Origin: Phycisphaerae bacterium
Lineage (GTDB): Bacteria > Planctomycetota > Phycisphaerae > Phycisphaerales > SM1A02
Direction of reading: 5' to 3'
Length of the DNA: 39,475 nucleotides
Assembly: GCA_018663565.1 (NCBI GenBank)
Contig: JABJQE010000160.1
Coordinates: 1-39,475, forward strand
The position numbers were made by a program, and so were the translations under genes. A model generated the notes under the pieces. That model did not search any database. It was not told the origin of the DNA and saw nothing but the letters and a program-made list of their open reading frames with translations. This document shows positions 23,912-32,073 of the stretch, piece by piece (position 1 is the first letter of the stretch; every line of letters starts with the position of its first letter).

Positions 23912-24596
23912 CCCAATCCTAGAAGCCCGAGACGTCTACAAGACCTATCAACTTGGTCGCGTTGATGTGCCTGTACTCAAGGGCTGCAGCATGCATGTGA
24001 ACCACAGCGAGTTTCTGGCGATTCTTGGAAGCAGTGGTTCCGGCAAGAGCACGCTGATGCATGTGCTCGGCGGGCTTGATCGAACCGACTCTGGACGCGG
24101 AGATGTGCTCCATAAGGGATCGCCCATAACTGGCCTCCCAGAACGGCAACTCAATCGATACCGCGCCCGCACCATTGGATTTGTGTTTCAGTTTTATCAC
24201 CTGTTGCCCGAACTCACGGTGCTGGAGAACGCGATGCTGCCCGGTCTTGTCCCCGGCGGAATTGGTCGCAACAACGCGAAGCGCCGGGCACGATCTTTGC
24301 TTGAGCAATTCGGACTCTCGCACAGACTCGACCATCGTCCAAGAGAACTCTCTGGTGGCGAGCGACAGCGAACTGCTATCGCTAGAGCGCTCGTCAACGG
24401 TCCCGAAGTCTTGCTCGCTGATGAGCCCACCGGCAATCTTGACGAGCACACTGGGGCTGAAATCCTCGATCTGCTCACCGAGGCCCACCGAAACGGGCTG
24501 ACGATCGTGATGGTGACCCATGACCGCAAGATCGCCGATCGGGCCGATCGGGCCATCCGCCTTGTTGATGGTGTACTGGCAAACGAGTCGCCATAG
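23904..24596 (+). CDS. LolD-like ABC transporter ATP-binding protein
   Basis: A 230-residue cytoplasmic ATPase of the MacB/LolD/FtsE class that powers the permease encoded just upstream. All ATP-site motifs are intact: Walker A GSSGSGKST, Q-loop FVFQFYHLLPELT, signature LSGGERQRTAIARALV, Walker B VLLADEPTGNLD and the switch His in VMVTHDR. The FQFYHLLPELT and EPTGNLD forms are typical of LolD. The start is the ATG at 23904, with GGAG upstream and MSSPILEARDVYKTYQLG following; it overlaps the permease stop by eight bases, which implies coupled translation. A frame that begins further upstream only reads the permease region out of frame. Confidence 0.92.
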   Translation: MSSPILEARDVYKTYQLGRVDVPVLKGCSMHVNHSEFLAILGSSGSGKSTLMHVLGGLDRTDSGRGDVLHKGSPITGLPERQLNRYRARTIGFVFQFYHLLPELTVLENAMLPGLVPGGIGRNNAKRRARSLLEQFGLSHRLDHRPRELSGGERQRTAIARALVNGPEVLLADEPTGNLDEHTGAEILDLLTEAHRNGLTIVMVTHDRKIADRADRAIRLVDGVLANESP

Positions 24597-24708
24597 CCCC
24601 GCAGGCCCTTTATGTTTATGAATGTAGCCCTCAGAACCGCCTCGGATCTGCGATCTGGTGCCCCTGAATCCACCAATCTTCGGCAGTTTCGGAATAGACT
24701 GGAACGTC

Positions 24709-24731
24709 TCTGGCATCGTCCCGATGTCAGA
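24709..24731 (+). other. 10-bp hairpin in the clpC leader
   Basis: TCTGGCATCG (24709-24718) pairs with CGATGTCAGA (24722-24731) around loop TCC, with one G-T wobble. It lies 47 bases before the clpC ATG and has no T-tract after it, so it is more likely a leader structure or protein site than a lolD terminator. No CIRCE or CtsR-type operator was seen nearby. Confidence 0.5.
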
Positions 24732-24778
24732 CTGTCCGCACAGCCCCCAACACTGCCCCAAAGATTTGGAGAGTTTCC

Positions 24779-27313
24779 ATGTTTGAACGCCTTACAGACC
24801 GAGCCCGCAAGGTCATGGCCCTGGCCAACCAAGAGGCTCAGCGATTCAATCACGAATACATCGGCACCGAACACATCCTGCTTGGGCTGGTCAAGGAAGG
24901 TTCCGGCGTTGGCGCTAACGTACTGAAAGCACTTGAGATAGATCTTCGCAAGGTCCGCCTTGAGGTTGAGAAACTCGTCAAGAGCGGCCCCGAGATGGTC
25001 ACCATGGGCAAGCTTCCACAAACGCCTCGCGCCAAAAAGGTGCTCGAGTATGCGATCGAGGAAGCGCGACACCTCAACCACAATTACGTGGGCACCGAGC
25101 ATCTGCTGCTTGGCCTGCTTCGTGAACAAGATGGTGTAGCGGCGCAGGTACTGATGAATCTCGGCGTGAAACTTGAAGAGGGCCGCGAAGAGGTACTCAA
25201 CCTACTTGGGGCTGGCATCGAGCCTGAGGAAATGGAAGAAGTTGGCGAAGGCGGCGAAGAGGCACCATCCGCATCCCCCCGCCGTGGCAAGAGCAAGACT
25301 CCTGCACTCGACAGCTTCGGACGCGACTTGACCGAACTTGCCAAATCAGGCGAGCTCGACCCTGTCATTGGCCGCACCAAGGAAATCGAACGCCTCGTGC
25401 AGATCCTCTGCCGCCGCACGAAGAACAACCCGGTATTGCTCGGTGAAGCTGGCGTTGGTAAGACGGCAATCATCGAAGGTCTTTCGCAGCGCATTATCGA
25501 TCATGAAGTGCCGGACCTTCTGCACGACCGCCGCGTCGTTGTACTTGACCTAGCGATGATGGTGGCCGGCACCAAATACCGTGGCCAATTCGAAGAACGC
25601 ATCAAGGCCGTCATGAACGAAGTTCGGCGTGCGAAGAATGTCATTCTCTTTATTGACGAACTGCACACGCTCGTCGGTGCCGGTGGTGCTGAGGGCGCCA
25701 TCGATGCATCCAATGTGCTCAAACCCGCACTCTCCCGTGGTGAAGTTCAATGCATTGGCGCCACAACTTTCGATGAATACCGCAAATACATCGAGAAGGA
25801 CTCCGCGCTCGAACGACGATTCCAGAGCATCGCGGTTGAGCCACCAAGTGCTGAGCAAACTATTGAGATCCTCAAGGGCCTTCGCATCAAGTACGAAGAG
25901 CATCATCGCGTCACCATTACCGATGAGGCCATCGAAGAAGCCGTAGAACTCTCGACGCGGTATATGCCCGCCCGCGTTCAGCCAGATAAGTCACTCGATG
26001 TTATTGACGAGGCCGGCGCCATGATTCGCCTTCGGTCGATGTCCAAGCCGCCAGATCTTGCTGACCTCGAAAGCCGCATCGAGCTTTTGACAGTCGAAAA
26101 AGAAGACGCCGTCAAGGCCGCCGACTACGAAAAGGCCGCTAACCTGCGCGACCAAGCAGAGAAGGCGCGTGCCGAGAAGGACACGGTGCAGAAAGAGTGG
26201 CGTGATCGCATGAGCGATATCGTCGGCACAGTTGATGCTGATGTCATTGCCGAGACGGTCTCAAAGATCACCGGCGTTCCATTGACGCGGCTCGAACAAG
26301 CCGAGTCGGCGCGATTGCTAAATCTCGAAGAGGAACTCCACCGCACGGTCGTGAGCCAGGACGATGCAGTAAAGCAAGTGTCCCGCGCGATCCGCAAGGC
26401 CCGCTCTGGCCTCAAAGATCCGAATCGCCCAATGGGTTCCTTCCTCTTCGTCGGTCCATCCGGCGTGGGCAAGACACTCCTTGCCAAGGCATTGAGTGAA
26501 TTCATGTTCGGCGACCCAGAAGCCATGATCTATCTCGACATGTCTGAGTACATGGAGAAGCACACCGTCTCACGACTGGTCGGCGCCCCTCCCGGATATG
26601 TCGGTTACGAAGAAGGCGGTCAACTCACCGAGAAGATCCGCCGTCGGCCATACGCAGTCGTGCTGCTTGATGAAGTTGAGAAGGCACACCCAGATGTATT
26701 CAATATGCTGCTGCAGATCATGGAAGAAGGCCGCTTGACCGACTCGTTCGGCCGCCGGGTTGACTTCAAGAACTGCATCATCATCATGACGAGTAATATC
26801 GGCTCTGATCTCATCAAGGGCGGTTCTTCGTTTGGCTTCGGAAAACGCGAAGAGATTCAAGACTACGAGAAGATCAAAACGTCGCTGATGAGCGAGATTG
26901 AAAAGTTCTTCCGCCCCGAGTTCATCAACCGACTCGACGACACCGTTGTGTTCCGACCGCTTGTCAAGGACGACCTGTATCACATCATCGACTTGGAACT
27001 CGCCAAGGTGTGCGACCGACTTCGGTACAAGAAGATGGACATGGAACTTGGCGAGAAGGCTAAGGACTTCCTCATCGAGAAGGGATACAACCCAGACTTC
27101 GGTGCTCGTCCACTGCGTCGCGCCATCAGCACCTATATCGAAGATGCCCTAGCCGAGTCCCTGCTTGCAGGTGAATACGGCGCAGGTCAAATGATTAAGG
27201 TCACACACAAAGAGGGTGATGATCACCTGACATTCGAGTCCGAGCCACTGCCAGAAGGCGAGGCCACTGCCGACTCAGACAATGGTGACCAACCCGAAGA
27301 AGCTGGCGTCTAG
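24779..27313 (+). CDS. clpC: ATP-dependent Clp protease ATP-binding subunit ClpC
   Basis: An 844-residue class I Hsp100 unfoldase that feeds substrates to ClpP. Two N-terminal Clp repeats (MFERLTDRARKVMALANQEA; NHNYVGTEHLLLGLLREQ) are followed by the first AAA+ domain (Walker A GEAGVGKT near 220, Walker B VILFIDELHTLVGAGGAEG), a middle domain with a UVR-type segment (DYEKAANLRDQAEKA) that marks ClpC rather than ClpB or ClpA, and the second AAA+ domain (GPSGVGKT near 560). The ClpP-docking loop region and the D2-small domain (NPDFGARPLRRAI) follow. GGAGAG stands a few bases before the ATG. It follows lolD by 182 bases, so it probably has its own promoter. The acidic C-terminal tail is short. 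Confidence 0.96.
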   Translation: MFERLTDRARKVMALANQEAQRFNHEYIGTEHILLGLVKEGSGVGANVLKALEIDLRKVRLEVEKLVKSGPEMVTMGKLPQTPRAKKVLEYAIEEARHLNHNYVGTEHLLLGLLREQDGVAAQVLMNLGVKLEEGREEVLNLLGAGIEPEEMEEVGEGGEEAPSASPRRGKSKTPALDSFGRDLTELAKSGELDPVIGRTKEIERLVQILCRRTKNNPVLLGEAGVGKTAIIEGLSQRIIDHEVPDLLHDRRVVVLDLAMMVAGTKYRGQFEERIKAVMNEVRRAKNVILFIDELHTLVGAGGAEGAIDASNVLKPALSRGEVQCIGATTFDEYRKYIEKDSALERRFQSIAVEPPSAEQTIEILKGLRIKYEEHHRVTITDEAIEEAVELSTRYMPARVQPDKSLDVIDEAGAMIRLRSMSKPPDLADLESRIELLTVEKEDAVKAADYEKAANLRDQAEKARAEKDTVQKEWRDRMSDIVGTVDADVIAETVSKITGVPLTRLEQAESARLLNLEEELHRTVVSQDDAVKQVSRAIRKARSGLKDPNRPMGSFLFVGPSGVGKTLLAKALSEFMFGDPEAMIYLDMSEYMEKHTVSRLVGAPPGYVGYEEGGQLTEKIRRRPYAVVLLDEVEKAHPDVFNMLLQIMEEGRLTDSFGRRVDFKNCIIIMTSNIGSDLIKGGSSFGFGKREEIQDYEKIKTSLMSEIEKFFRPEFINRLDDTVVFRPLVKDDLYHIIDLELAKVCDRLRYKKMDMELGEKAKDFLIEKGYNPDFGARPLRRAISTYIEDALAESLLAGEYGAGQMIKVTHKEGDDHLTFESEPLPEGEATADSDNGDQPEEAGV

Positions 27314-27341
27314 CGCGGCTTCGCTGCAATAGCTCGATAGA

Positions 27342-27389
27342 ACAGTAGAGCAGTAGCCCGCGAACTCGCTCGGCGCACTGCACTACTGT
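27342..27389. terminator. Candidate bidirectional terminator between clpC and the lipoprotein gene
   Basis: ACAGTAG (27342-27348) pairs with CTACTGT (27383-27389); after an A-A mismatch GCAGT (27350-27354) pairs with ACTGC (27377-27381), and GCC/GGC can extend it. The stem sits between convergent genes and overlaps the lipoprotein stop. No T-tract is seen, so intrinsic termination is uncertain. Confidence 0.4.
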
Positions 27390-27994
27390 ATGTCTTGGAG
27401 TTTCCAATCGCTGCCTTCGCGGACAATGCGTATGGACGAGAGTGGAAAATCGTAGGCAACTTGTGGCCGCAGTGACACAATGCCATGCTGCTCTCCAACA
27501 TCCGACACAACGTCGCCATAGACCTTGCCAGCCTGCATACGGTTGAGCATGCTTGCAATCGGTTTACGGTTCCGCTGGAAGTACATCAAGAACTCGTCGT
27601 ATCCGCCTTCACCACGATCTTCGTACCACGCCCGCTGAGACATGCTGATAAGTTGCTCCCAAATCACCCTGTACTCAGAGCGGCGAAGGCATTCATGTAG
27701 ATTCACCACAAGATGCATTGGAATCACAGTCTGCAGCTCGACCGTTCCGTCTTCATTGTCGGTCCGGATCCGGATGCGGTCCTGCCCGATCGTCTGCTCA
27801 AAGCCCTGTAAGTCACTCGGCTGATCGTCGATCCAACGTATCTCAGTTCCATCGGCGGTAATCGTTGAGCTTGGTGTGTCACTGCCCATCAACCGCGCCC
27901 AAGATGGCCGCTTGCGATACTCGATGCGATGTGTTTCGCAGCCAAGCAAGAGCCCATTGAGCACGAACGTGATAATCAGTACCAAACGCATCAT
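27383..27994 (-). CDS. Small predicted lipoprotein of unknown function
   Basis: A 203-residue protein. The start MMRLVLIITFVLNGLLLGC is a lipoprotein signal with the lipobox LLGC, so the mature protein should begin at the Cys and be lipid-anchored. The rest is soluble and mixed alpha/beta (TITADGTEIRWIDDQPSDLQ, TVELQTVIPMHLVVNLHECL, a final SIRIVREGSDWKLQDIQ). I recognise no family; the end loosely resembles SnoaL/nuclear-transport-factor folds ('..v..e.g.WKi.di') but this is only an impression. The start is the first of two adjacent ATGs (27994), with AGGAG about 11 bases upstream; longer frames reach into the divergent RluA gene. It may be a substrate of the Lol-like exporter encoded nearby. 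Confidence 0.72.
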   Translation of the reverse strand: MMRLVLIITFVLNGLLLGCETHRIEYRKRPSWARLMGSDTPSSTITADGTEIRWIDDQPSDLQGFEQTIGQDRIRIRTDNEDGTVELQTVIPMHLVVNLHECLRRSEYRVIWEQLISMSQRAWYEDRGEGGYDEFLMYFQRNRKPIASMLNRMQAGKVYGDVVSDVGEQHGIVSLRPQVAYDFPLSSIRIVREGSDWKLQDIQ

Positions 27995-28019
27995 GGTTAC
28001 GATAGCTCCTGAACACACA

Positions 28020-28679
28020 ATGAGCACTCACCAAACACATCCCACGCCCCCATCTGGACTCCCTCAGGTCTTGCATGCCGATGAGTGGCTTATTGTTTTT
28101 CGCAAGCCCGTTCCAATGCTCTCGGTCCCAGGAATCGGCCCAGAAAAAGCAGACTGCCTCGTCTCCCGGGCCGCCGCCGTCTACAGCGGCGCCAGAATCG
28201 TTCACCGACTTGACCGCGACACGTCTGGCGTGATCGTGCTTGCACGGGATGCGGCGACCCACCGGGCACTGAGTATTCAGTTTCAAGACCGACTCGTCAC
28301 CAAGCACTATGAAGCAATTGTCGCCGGGCAACCAATAGATGACGAAGGACTCATCGACGCCGCCATCCGAAAGGATCTCGAGAACAAACCACGGCAGTGT
28401 GTCGACCCAGTCGAAGGTAAGCCTTCACAAACAGCGTGGCGAGTCCTTGAACGACTCGGTGACAGGACTCGGCTCGAATTACGACCCCGAACGGGGCGGA
28501 GTCACCAGTTGCGTCTGCATCTCAAACACATGGGGCATCCAATTCTCGGTGACGACCTCTATGCCCCGCCAGAAGCAATCGCGATGGCAACACGGCTGTG
28601 TCTCCATGCCACGTTGTTGACATTCACCCATCCGGCCACCAATGAATCGATGACTGTGACAGATCCAGCGCCGTTCTAA
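28020..28679 (+). CDS. RluA-family rRNA/tRNA pseudouridine synthase
   Basis: A 219-residue enzyme that isomerises uridine to pseudouridine in structured RNA. The catalytic motif HRLDRDTSGVIVLARD with Asp65 is intact, as are VTKHYEAIVAG and the C-terminal RTGRSHQLRLHLKHMGHPILGD. There is no S4 domain, so it is of the short RluA type rather than RluC/RluD. The start is the ATG at 28020, giving MSTHQTHPTPPSG; a longer open frame begins inside the divergent lipoprotein gene and has no family similarity. No good Shine-Dalgarno is seen. Target uridine(s) cannot be told from sequence. It converges with the hopene cyclase gene, 14 bases between stops. Confidence 0.92.
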   Translation: MSTHQTHPTPPSGLPQVLHADEWLIVFRKPVPMLSVPGIGPEKADCLVSRAAAVYSGARIVHRLDRDTSGVIVLARDAATHRALSIQFQDRLVTKHYEAIVAGQPIDDEGLIDAAIRKDLENKPRQCVDPVEGKPSQTAWRVLERLGDRTRLELRPRTGRSHQLRLHLKHMGHPILGDDLYAPPEAIAMATRLCLHATLLTFTHPATNESMTVTDPAPF

Positions 28680-28693
28680 GGACGAGCCTGTCG

Positions 28694-30667
28694 CTACGAG
28701 CACGGCCCCCGCCACCTTGCCACCGCCATCAACGGGAAATACAACCTGTACATGTGGTATCGAAGGTAGAACACACGTGGGAAGCCTGTGCCGGTGAATT
28801 CCGTTTCGGTCCATGACCCCGCAGGGTCCTCATCGGTCGCTTCGGTGAGTTGCTCACGGCACAACCAACTCGCAGCAAGGCCGCACCGCTCGTCGCTCGC
28901 CCCGAAAACTTCGATCATTGTCATCAATCCCCACGCAGTTTGACTCGGCGTACTGATTCCCGTTCCCTTCAATGCCGGGTTGATGTACGAATCGGCTGTC
29001 TCGCCAAATGACCCGTCGTGCTTTTGCACGCTCGAAACCCACTCGCCAGCTCGCTGCACCCAATGTTCATCAGGTGACACGCCACACCGAATAGGGCCGA
29101 GCAACGCCTGCCATGTACCGTAGAGATAGTTCACGCCCCAGCGTCCGATCCACGCTCCATCTTCAGTTTGTTCCCGCTTGATATAGGCAATGGCCTGTTG
29201 CACCACGGCGTCCTCGGTCGTGTAGCCATGCCACGCGAGACACTCCAAAATGCGCCCCGTGATGTCGGGACACGATGGGTCTTGCATCGCGTTGTGGTCG
29301 GCAAATGGCACGTACTCCAAGATCTGCCGGTGCTTGGTGCGATCGAATGCAGCCCACCCGCCGTCATCATTCTGCATCGCGATCAGCCACTTCACGCCAC
29401 GCTCGCCGGCCGCGATTCCATCTGAGCGACCTGTTCGATGAAGTGCCATCGCAACCTGCGCCGTGTCATCAACGTCTGGGTACCACGCATTGTGATACTC
29501 AAAGAACCAGCCGCTCGCGTCAACCGGCAATTTCACACCGTCTGCCCAATCGCCACGGAACGTACATTCTTTTCCGAGCAGCCAGGCGCTCGCGGCATCA
29601 ACGCTTGGGTCGCCTGCCGCCAACCCGCAGGCAGTCAACGCATACAACGCGTAGCCCGTGTCCCACACCGGACTGAAGCATGGTTGGATCATGATCCAGT
29701 CACCATGGTCATCTGACTTCTCCACAAAGAAGTCATCTAAATCCTTTTCTGCCCGCCGCAGCACGGGATCACTTCGATCCCAGCCAAGTGCTTGAAGCGC
29801 GACTTGGATGTACACCATCGGCGGAAAGATCGCGCCAAGGCCGTCGGTAGCAGCCTCGCCATCCTGTGATGCTCGACGAAGAATCCACTCAAGACAACGA
29901 TGAACTGCGAGCCGCCGGAATGGCGATGTGCCAACACGATGCGCCAGCTTCAAACTTGAGTCCACAAGAGAGAAGAATATGGACCACAACCCCGGTGTTT
30001 CCTCACTCCGAGACAATCGATGTCGCGCACGATCATCGATGAAAAGCTCATTGATGTGGACGTCTTTCGGCAGTTCACGCGTTGGACGCAGCGCTGTCAC
30101 AATCGCCAACGGCAGGATCATCGTTCTCGTCCACGCACTGACCTTGGACATATGAAAATAGAACCAACGCGGCAACCAGATAATCTCGGGCGGAATGGAC
30201 GGCACCGCGTTCCACGATACTTGGCCAAGGCACGCCAAGTAGAAGTTGCTAAATGTGTTGATCCTCTCAGCGCCACCTGCTGCAAGAATTGCCTCGCGGC
30301 CGGCAACCATGTGCGGTGCATCAGGAGCATCGCCCATCAATTTGAGCGCAAAGTAGCCCTTCACCGACGCGTTGATATCCATGTCGGAGCCCGGGTATTG
30401 CCCCCAGGTTCCATCGGGTCGCTGCTGACGACGAAGACCTGCGGCGATACGATCAAGCGTCTCACGTCCCGATCCATCTCGCATGGGTTCATTCTCTTGA
30501 GAAAGAATGAACTTCATCAAGAGATACTCGCTCTCCAGAATTGAATCGCCCTGCAGAAGGCCGCACCAATGGCCGTCGGATCGCTGCAACGACCGCAAAG
30601 CAGCCACGCCATTATGGACGCATTGAGCGACCGCTTCACGGAGTCCGGATGACGTCTTCACTGGCAT
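28694..30667 (-). CDS. shc: Squalene-hopene cyclase
   Basis: A 657-residue membrane-associated triterpene cyclase that turns squalene into hopene, the base of hopanoids. The catalytic acid motif DVDDTA is present at 398-403, and several QW repeats are visible (QRPDGTWGQYPG, QNDDGGWAAFD, QTEDGAWIGRWGVNYLYGTW, QKHDGSFGE). The YHMYRLYFPLMA end is also typical. I chose ATG at 30667 (MPVKTSSGLREAV). In-frame starts further up (30709 and beyond) would run into or across the divergent FIST gene start and encode no SHC-like sequence; ATG 30709 cannot be fully excluded. No squalene synthase genes (hpnCDE) are adjacent. The FIST gene diverges 48 bases away. Confidence 0.95.
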   Translation of the reverse strand: MPVKTSSGLREAVAQCVHNGVAALRSLQRSDGHWCGLLQGDSILESEYLLMKFILSQENEPMRDGSGRETLDRIAAGLRRQQRPDGTWGQYPGSDMDINASVKGYFALKLMGDAPDAPHMVAGREAILAAGGAERINTFSNFYLACLGQVSWNAVPSIPPEIIWLPRWFYFHMSKVSAWTRTMILPLAIVTALRPTRELPKDVHINELFIDDRARHRLSRSEETPGLWSIFFSLVDSSLKLAHRVGTSPFRRLAVHRCLEWILRRASQDGEAATDGLGAIFPPMVYIQVALQALGWDRSDPVLRRAEKDLDDFFVEKSDDHGDWIMIQPCFSPVWDTGYALYALTACGLAAGDPSVDAASAWLLGKECTFRGDWADGVKLPVDASGWFFEYHNAWYPDVDDTAQVAMALHRTGRSDGIAAGERGVKWLIAMQNDDGGWAAFDRTKHRQILEYVPFADHNAMQDPSCPDITGRILECLAWHGYTTEDAVVQQAIAYIKREQTEDGAWIGRWGVNYLYGTWQALLGPIRCGVSPDEHWVQRAGEWVSSVQKHDGSFGETADSYINPALKGTGISTPSQTAWGLMTMIEVFGASDERCGLAASWLCREQLTEATDEDPAGSWTETEFTGTGFPRVFYLRYHMYRLYFPLMAVARWRGPCS

Positions 30668-30675
30668 GGGTGGGA

Positions 30676-30709
30676 ATGGTATGGCAAATGGGCGTGTTCC
30701 CCGTACCAT
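30676..30709. promoter_or_regulatory. Inverted repeat in the shc/FIST divergent region
   Basis: ATGGTATGG (30676-30684) and CCGTACCAT (30701-30709) form a 9-bp inverted repeat with one G-T mismatch and a 16-base centre. It occupies most of the 48 bases between the two divergent start codons, so it may be an operator acting on both genes. Chance occurrence is possible. Confidence 0.35.
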
Positions 30710-30715
30710 CACGGC

Positions 30716-31933
30716 ATGATCACACACACTGTCCGCGGCGACCCAACTAGCCGCATCGCTGCATCGGCAACCAGTGAACACCACGACACCCGCACCGCAG
30801 CGGATGAAGTGGCAGGAGCCTTACATGATGCGCTTGCTGGCAAAGCGCCCGACATTGTCATGCTCATGGCCAGTTTCCACCACACCGCCGCGCTGCCTGA
30901 CGCGTGCAATGACCTGCGACGAATGCTTGTTCCGGGCCACCTGCTCGCTGGCACCGTGGAATCGGTACTCGGCGACGGGCGGGAACTCGAGGGTATTGCT
31001 GGCATGTCGGCCATGGCCCTGCGATTCGGGCCCCATGGACACGGTATCCGCTTGTCGCCCTGGCGAACAACGCCGTGGGAGCCCATCCCGCTCTCGCAGC
31101 CAGAGGCAATGGCCGCCCGCATCGACGCCGGTACCGACACAAAGTGCGTGCTGGTACTCGCCGATCCATTCAGCACTCCATCAACTCGAATGTTGCCCGC
31201 TATTGGAAGTTGCCTCGGCGGCGGGCACACCATTCCCGTCACTGGCGGGCTGCTTTCTGGGGCTTCGCAGCCAACTTGTAACCGACTAATCCTTGATGAT
31301 GTTGTTCAAGATGCCGGAGCGATTGGCCTCACGATCTCTGGAGACATCGATGTTCGCACCATTGTGAGCCAAGGATGCAGACCGATTGGACACCCTGTCG
31401 TCGTCACAGAATGCGACGGCAATATCTTGACCGGGCTCGACGGTCGACCGGCGCTCGACACCGTTCGTGACATGCTCAGCGAATTGCCTGAGGACGAGCG
31501 GCAACTCCTTTCCGGCGGACTGCTCGTTGGCCGCGCCATTGACGCGAGCAAGAAGCGACTCGGACGCGGTGACTTTGTCGTCCGAAATGTGCTTGGTGTT
31601 GAGAAAGAGAAGAAGGCCATCGCAATTGGTGAACTTCCACGACGCGGCCAAACTGTGCAGGTACATCTCCGCGACGCGCAAGCCTCGCATGAAGACCTGC
31701 AACTTCTGCTTGACGGCCAACAACTCCATGACCCACCACTGGCCACCTTCCTCGTCACATGCAACGGCAGAGGACAGCGACTCTTTGGCGAAGTCGGGCA
31801 CGACACTGCCATCATTCGAAAGCGGCTCGACGACCCCCCACTCGCCGGCTTCTTCGCAGCTGGAGAATTCGGCCCCCTCTCCGGCAGCAACTTCATCCAC
31901 AGCCAAGCCGTTGTAGCGACGCTCTTCGGCTAA
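30716..31933 (+). CDS. FIST-domain protein (FIST_N plus FIST_C)
   Basis: A 405-residue protein with the two-part FIST layout: FIST_N (about 40-230) with APDIVMLMASFHHTA, VPGHLLAGTVESVLGDGREL and IPVTGGLLSGASQ, and FIST_C (about 235-385) with GRPALDTVRDMLSELPED, GDFVVRNVLGVEKEKKAIAI and FLVTCNGRGQRLFGE, ending in GFFAAGEFGPLSGSNFIHSQAV, a strongly typical close (quoted here in part: GFFAAGEFGPLSG). FIST domains were proposed as small-ligand sensors, often joined to kinase or methyl-accepting modules. Here it stands alone, without signal peptide or output domain, so it is a soluble cytoplasmic protein. It diverges from squalene-hopene cyclase. Ligand and partner are unknown. Confidence 0.9.
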   Translation: MITHTVRGDPTSRIAASATSEHHDTRTAADEVAGALHDALAGKAPDIVMLMASFHHTAALPDACNDLRRMLVPGHLLAGTVESVLGDGRELEGIAGMSAMALRFGPHGHGIRLSPWRTTPWEPIPLSQPEAMAARIDAGTDTKCVLVLADPFSTPSTRMLPAIGSCLGGGHTIPVTGGLLSGASQPTCNRLILDDVVQDAGAIGLTISGDIDVRTIVSQGCRPIGHPVVVTECDGNILTGLDGRPALDTVRDMLSELPEDERQLLSGGLLVGRAIDASKKRLGRGDFVVRNVLGVEKEKKAIAIGELPRRGQTVQVHLRDAQASHEDLQLLLDGQQLHDPPLATFLVTCNGRGQRLFGEVGHDTAIIRKRLDDPPLAGFFAAGEFGPLSGSNFIHSQAVVATLFG

Positions 31934-32041
31934 CGGCCCCAAGGCAACCTCACGGGGGATCGCCTGCCACTGTGCCATTCTGAATAGGGCATTCTGCATT
32001 TTCTGTTCCCATATGACGGCCGTCGTGCTACCGTCGCAGGT

Positions 32042-32067
32042 CTTGGTGAGACCAAGTCAAATGGGAG
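32042..32067 (+). promoter_or_regulatory. Hairpin plus strong ribosome-binding site before the metalloprotease
   Basis: CTTGGT (32042-32047) and ACCAAG (32051-32056) form a perfect 6-bp stem with loop GAG. Seven bases after it, GGGAG (32063-32067) is spaced six bases from the GTG at 32074, which supports that GTG as start. The hairpin may be an operator half-site pair or a leader fold. Confidence 0.45.
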
Positions 32068-32073
32068 TCGAGC

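Noticed and set aside
24612..24926. A 104-codon plus-strand frame before and inside clpC
   Set aside because: Its second half is clpC out of frame and its first half has no recognisable features.
27876..28019. Longer N-terminus for the RluA-type gene
   Set aside because: It would read across the divergent lipoprotein start and adds residues with no similarity to pseudouridine synthases.
30710..30784. Longer N-terminus for squalene-hopene cyclase
   Set aside because: It would overlap the start of the divergent FIST gene; the added residues are not SHC-like.
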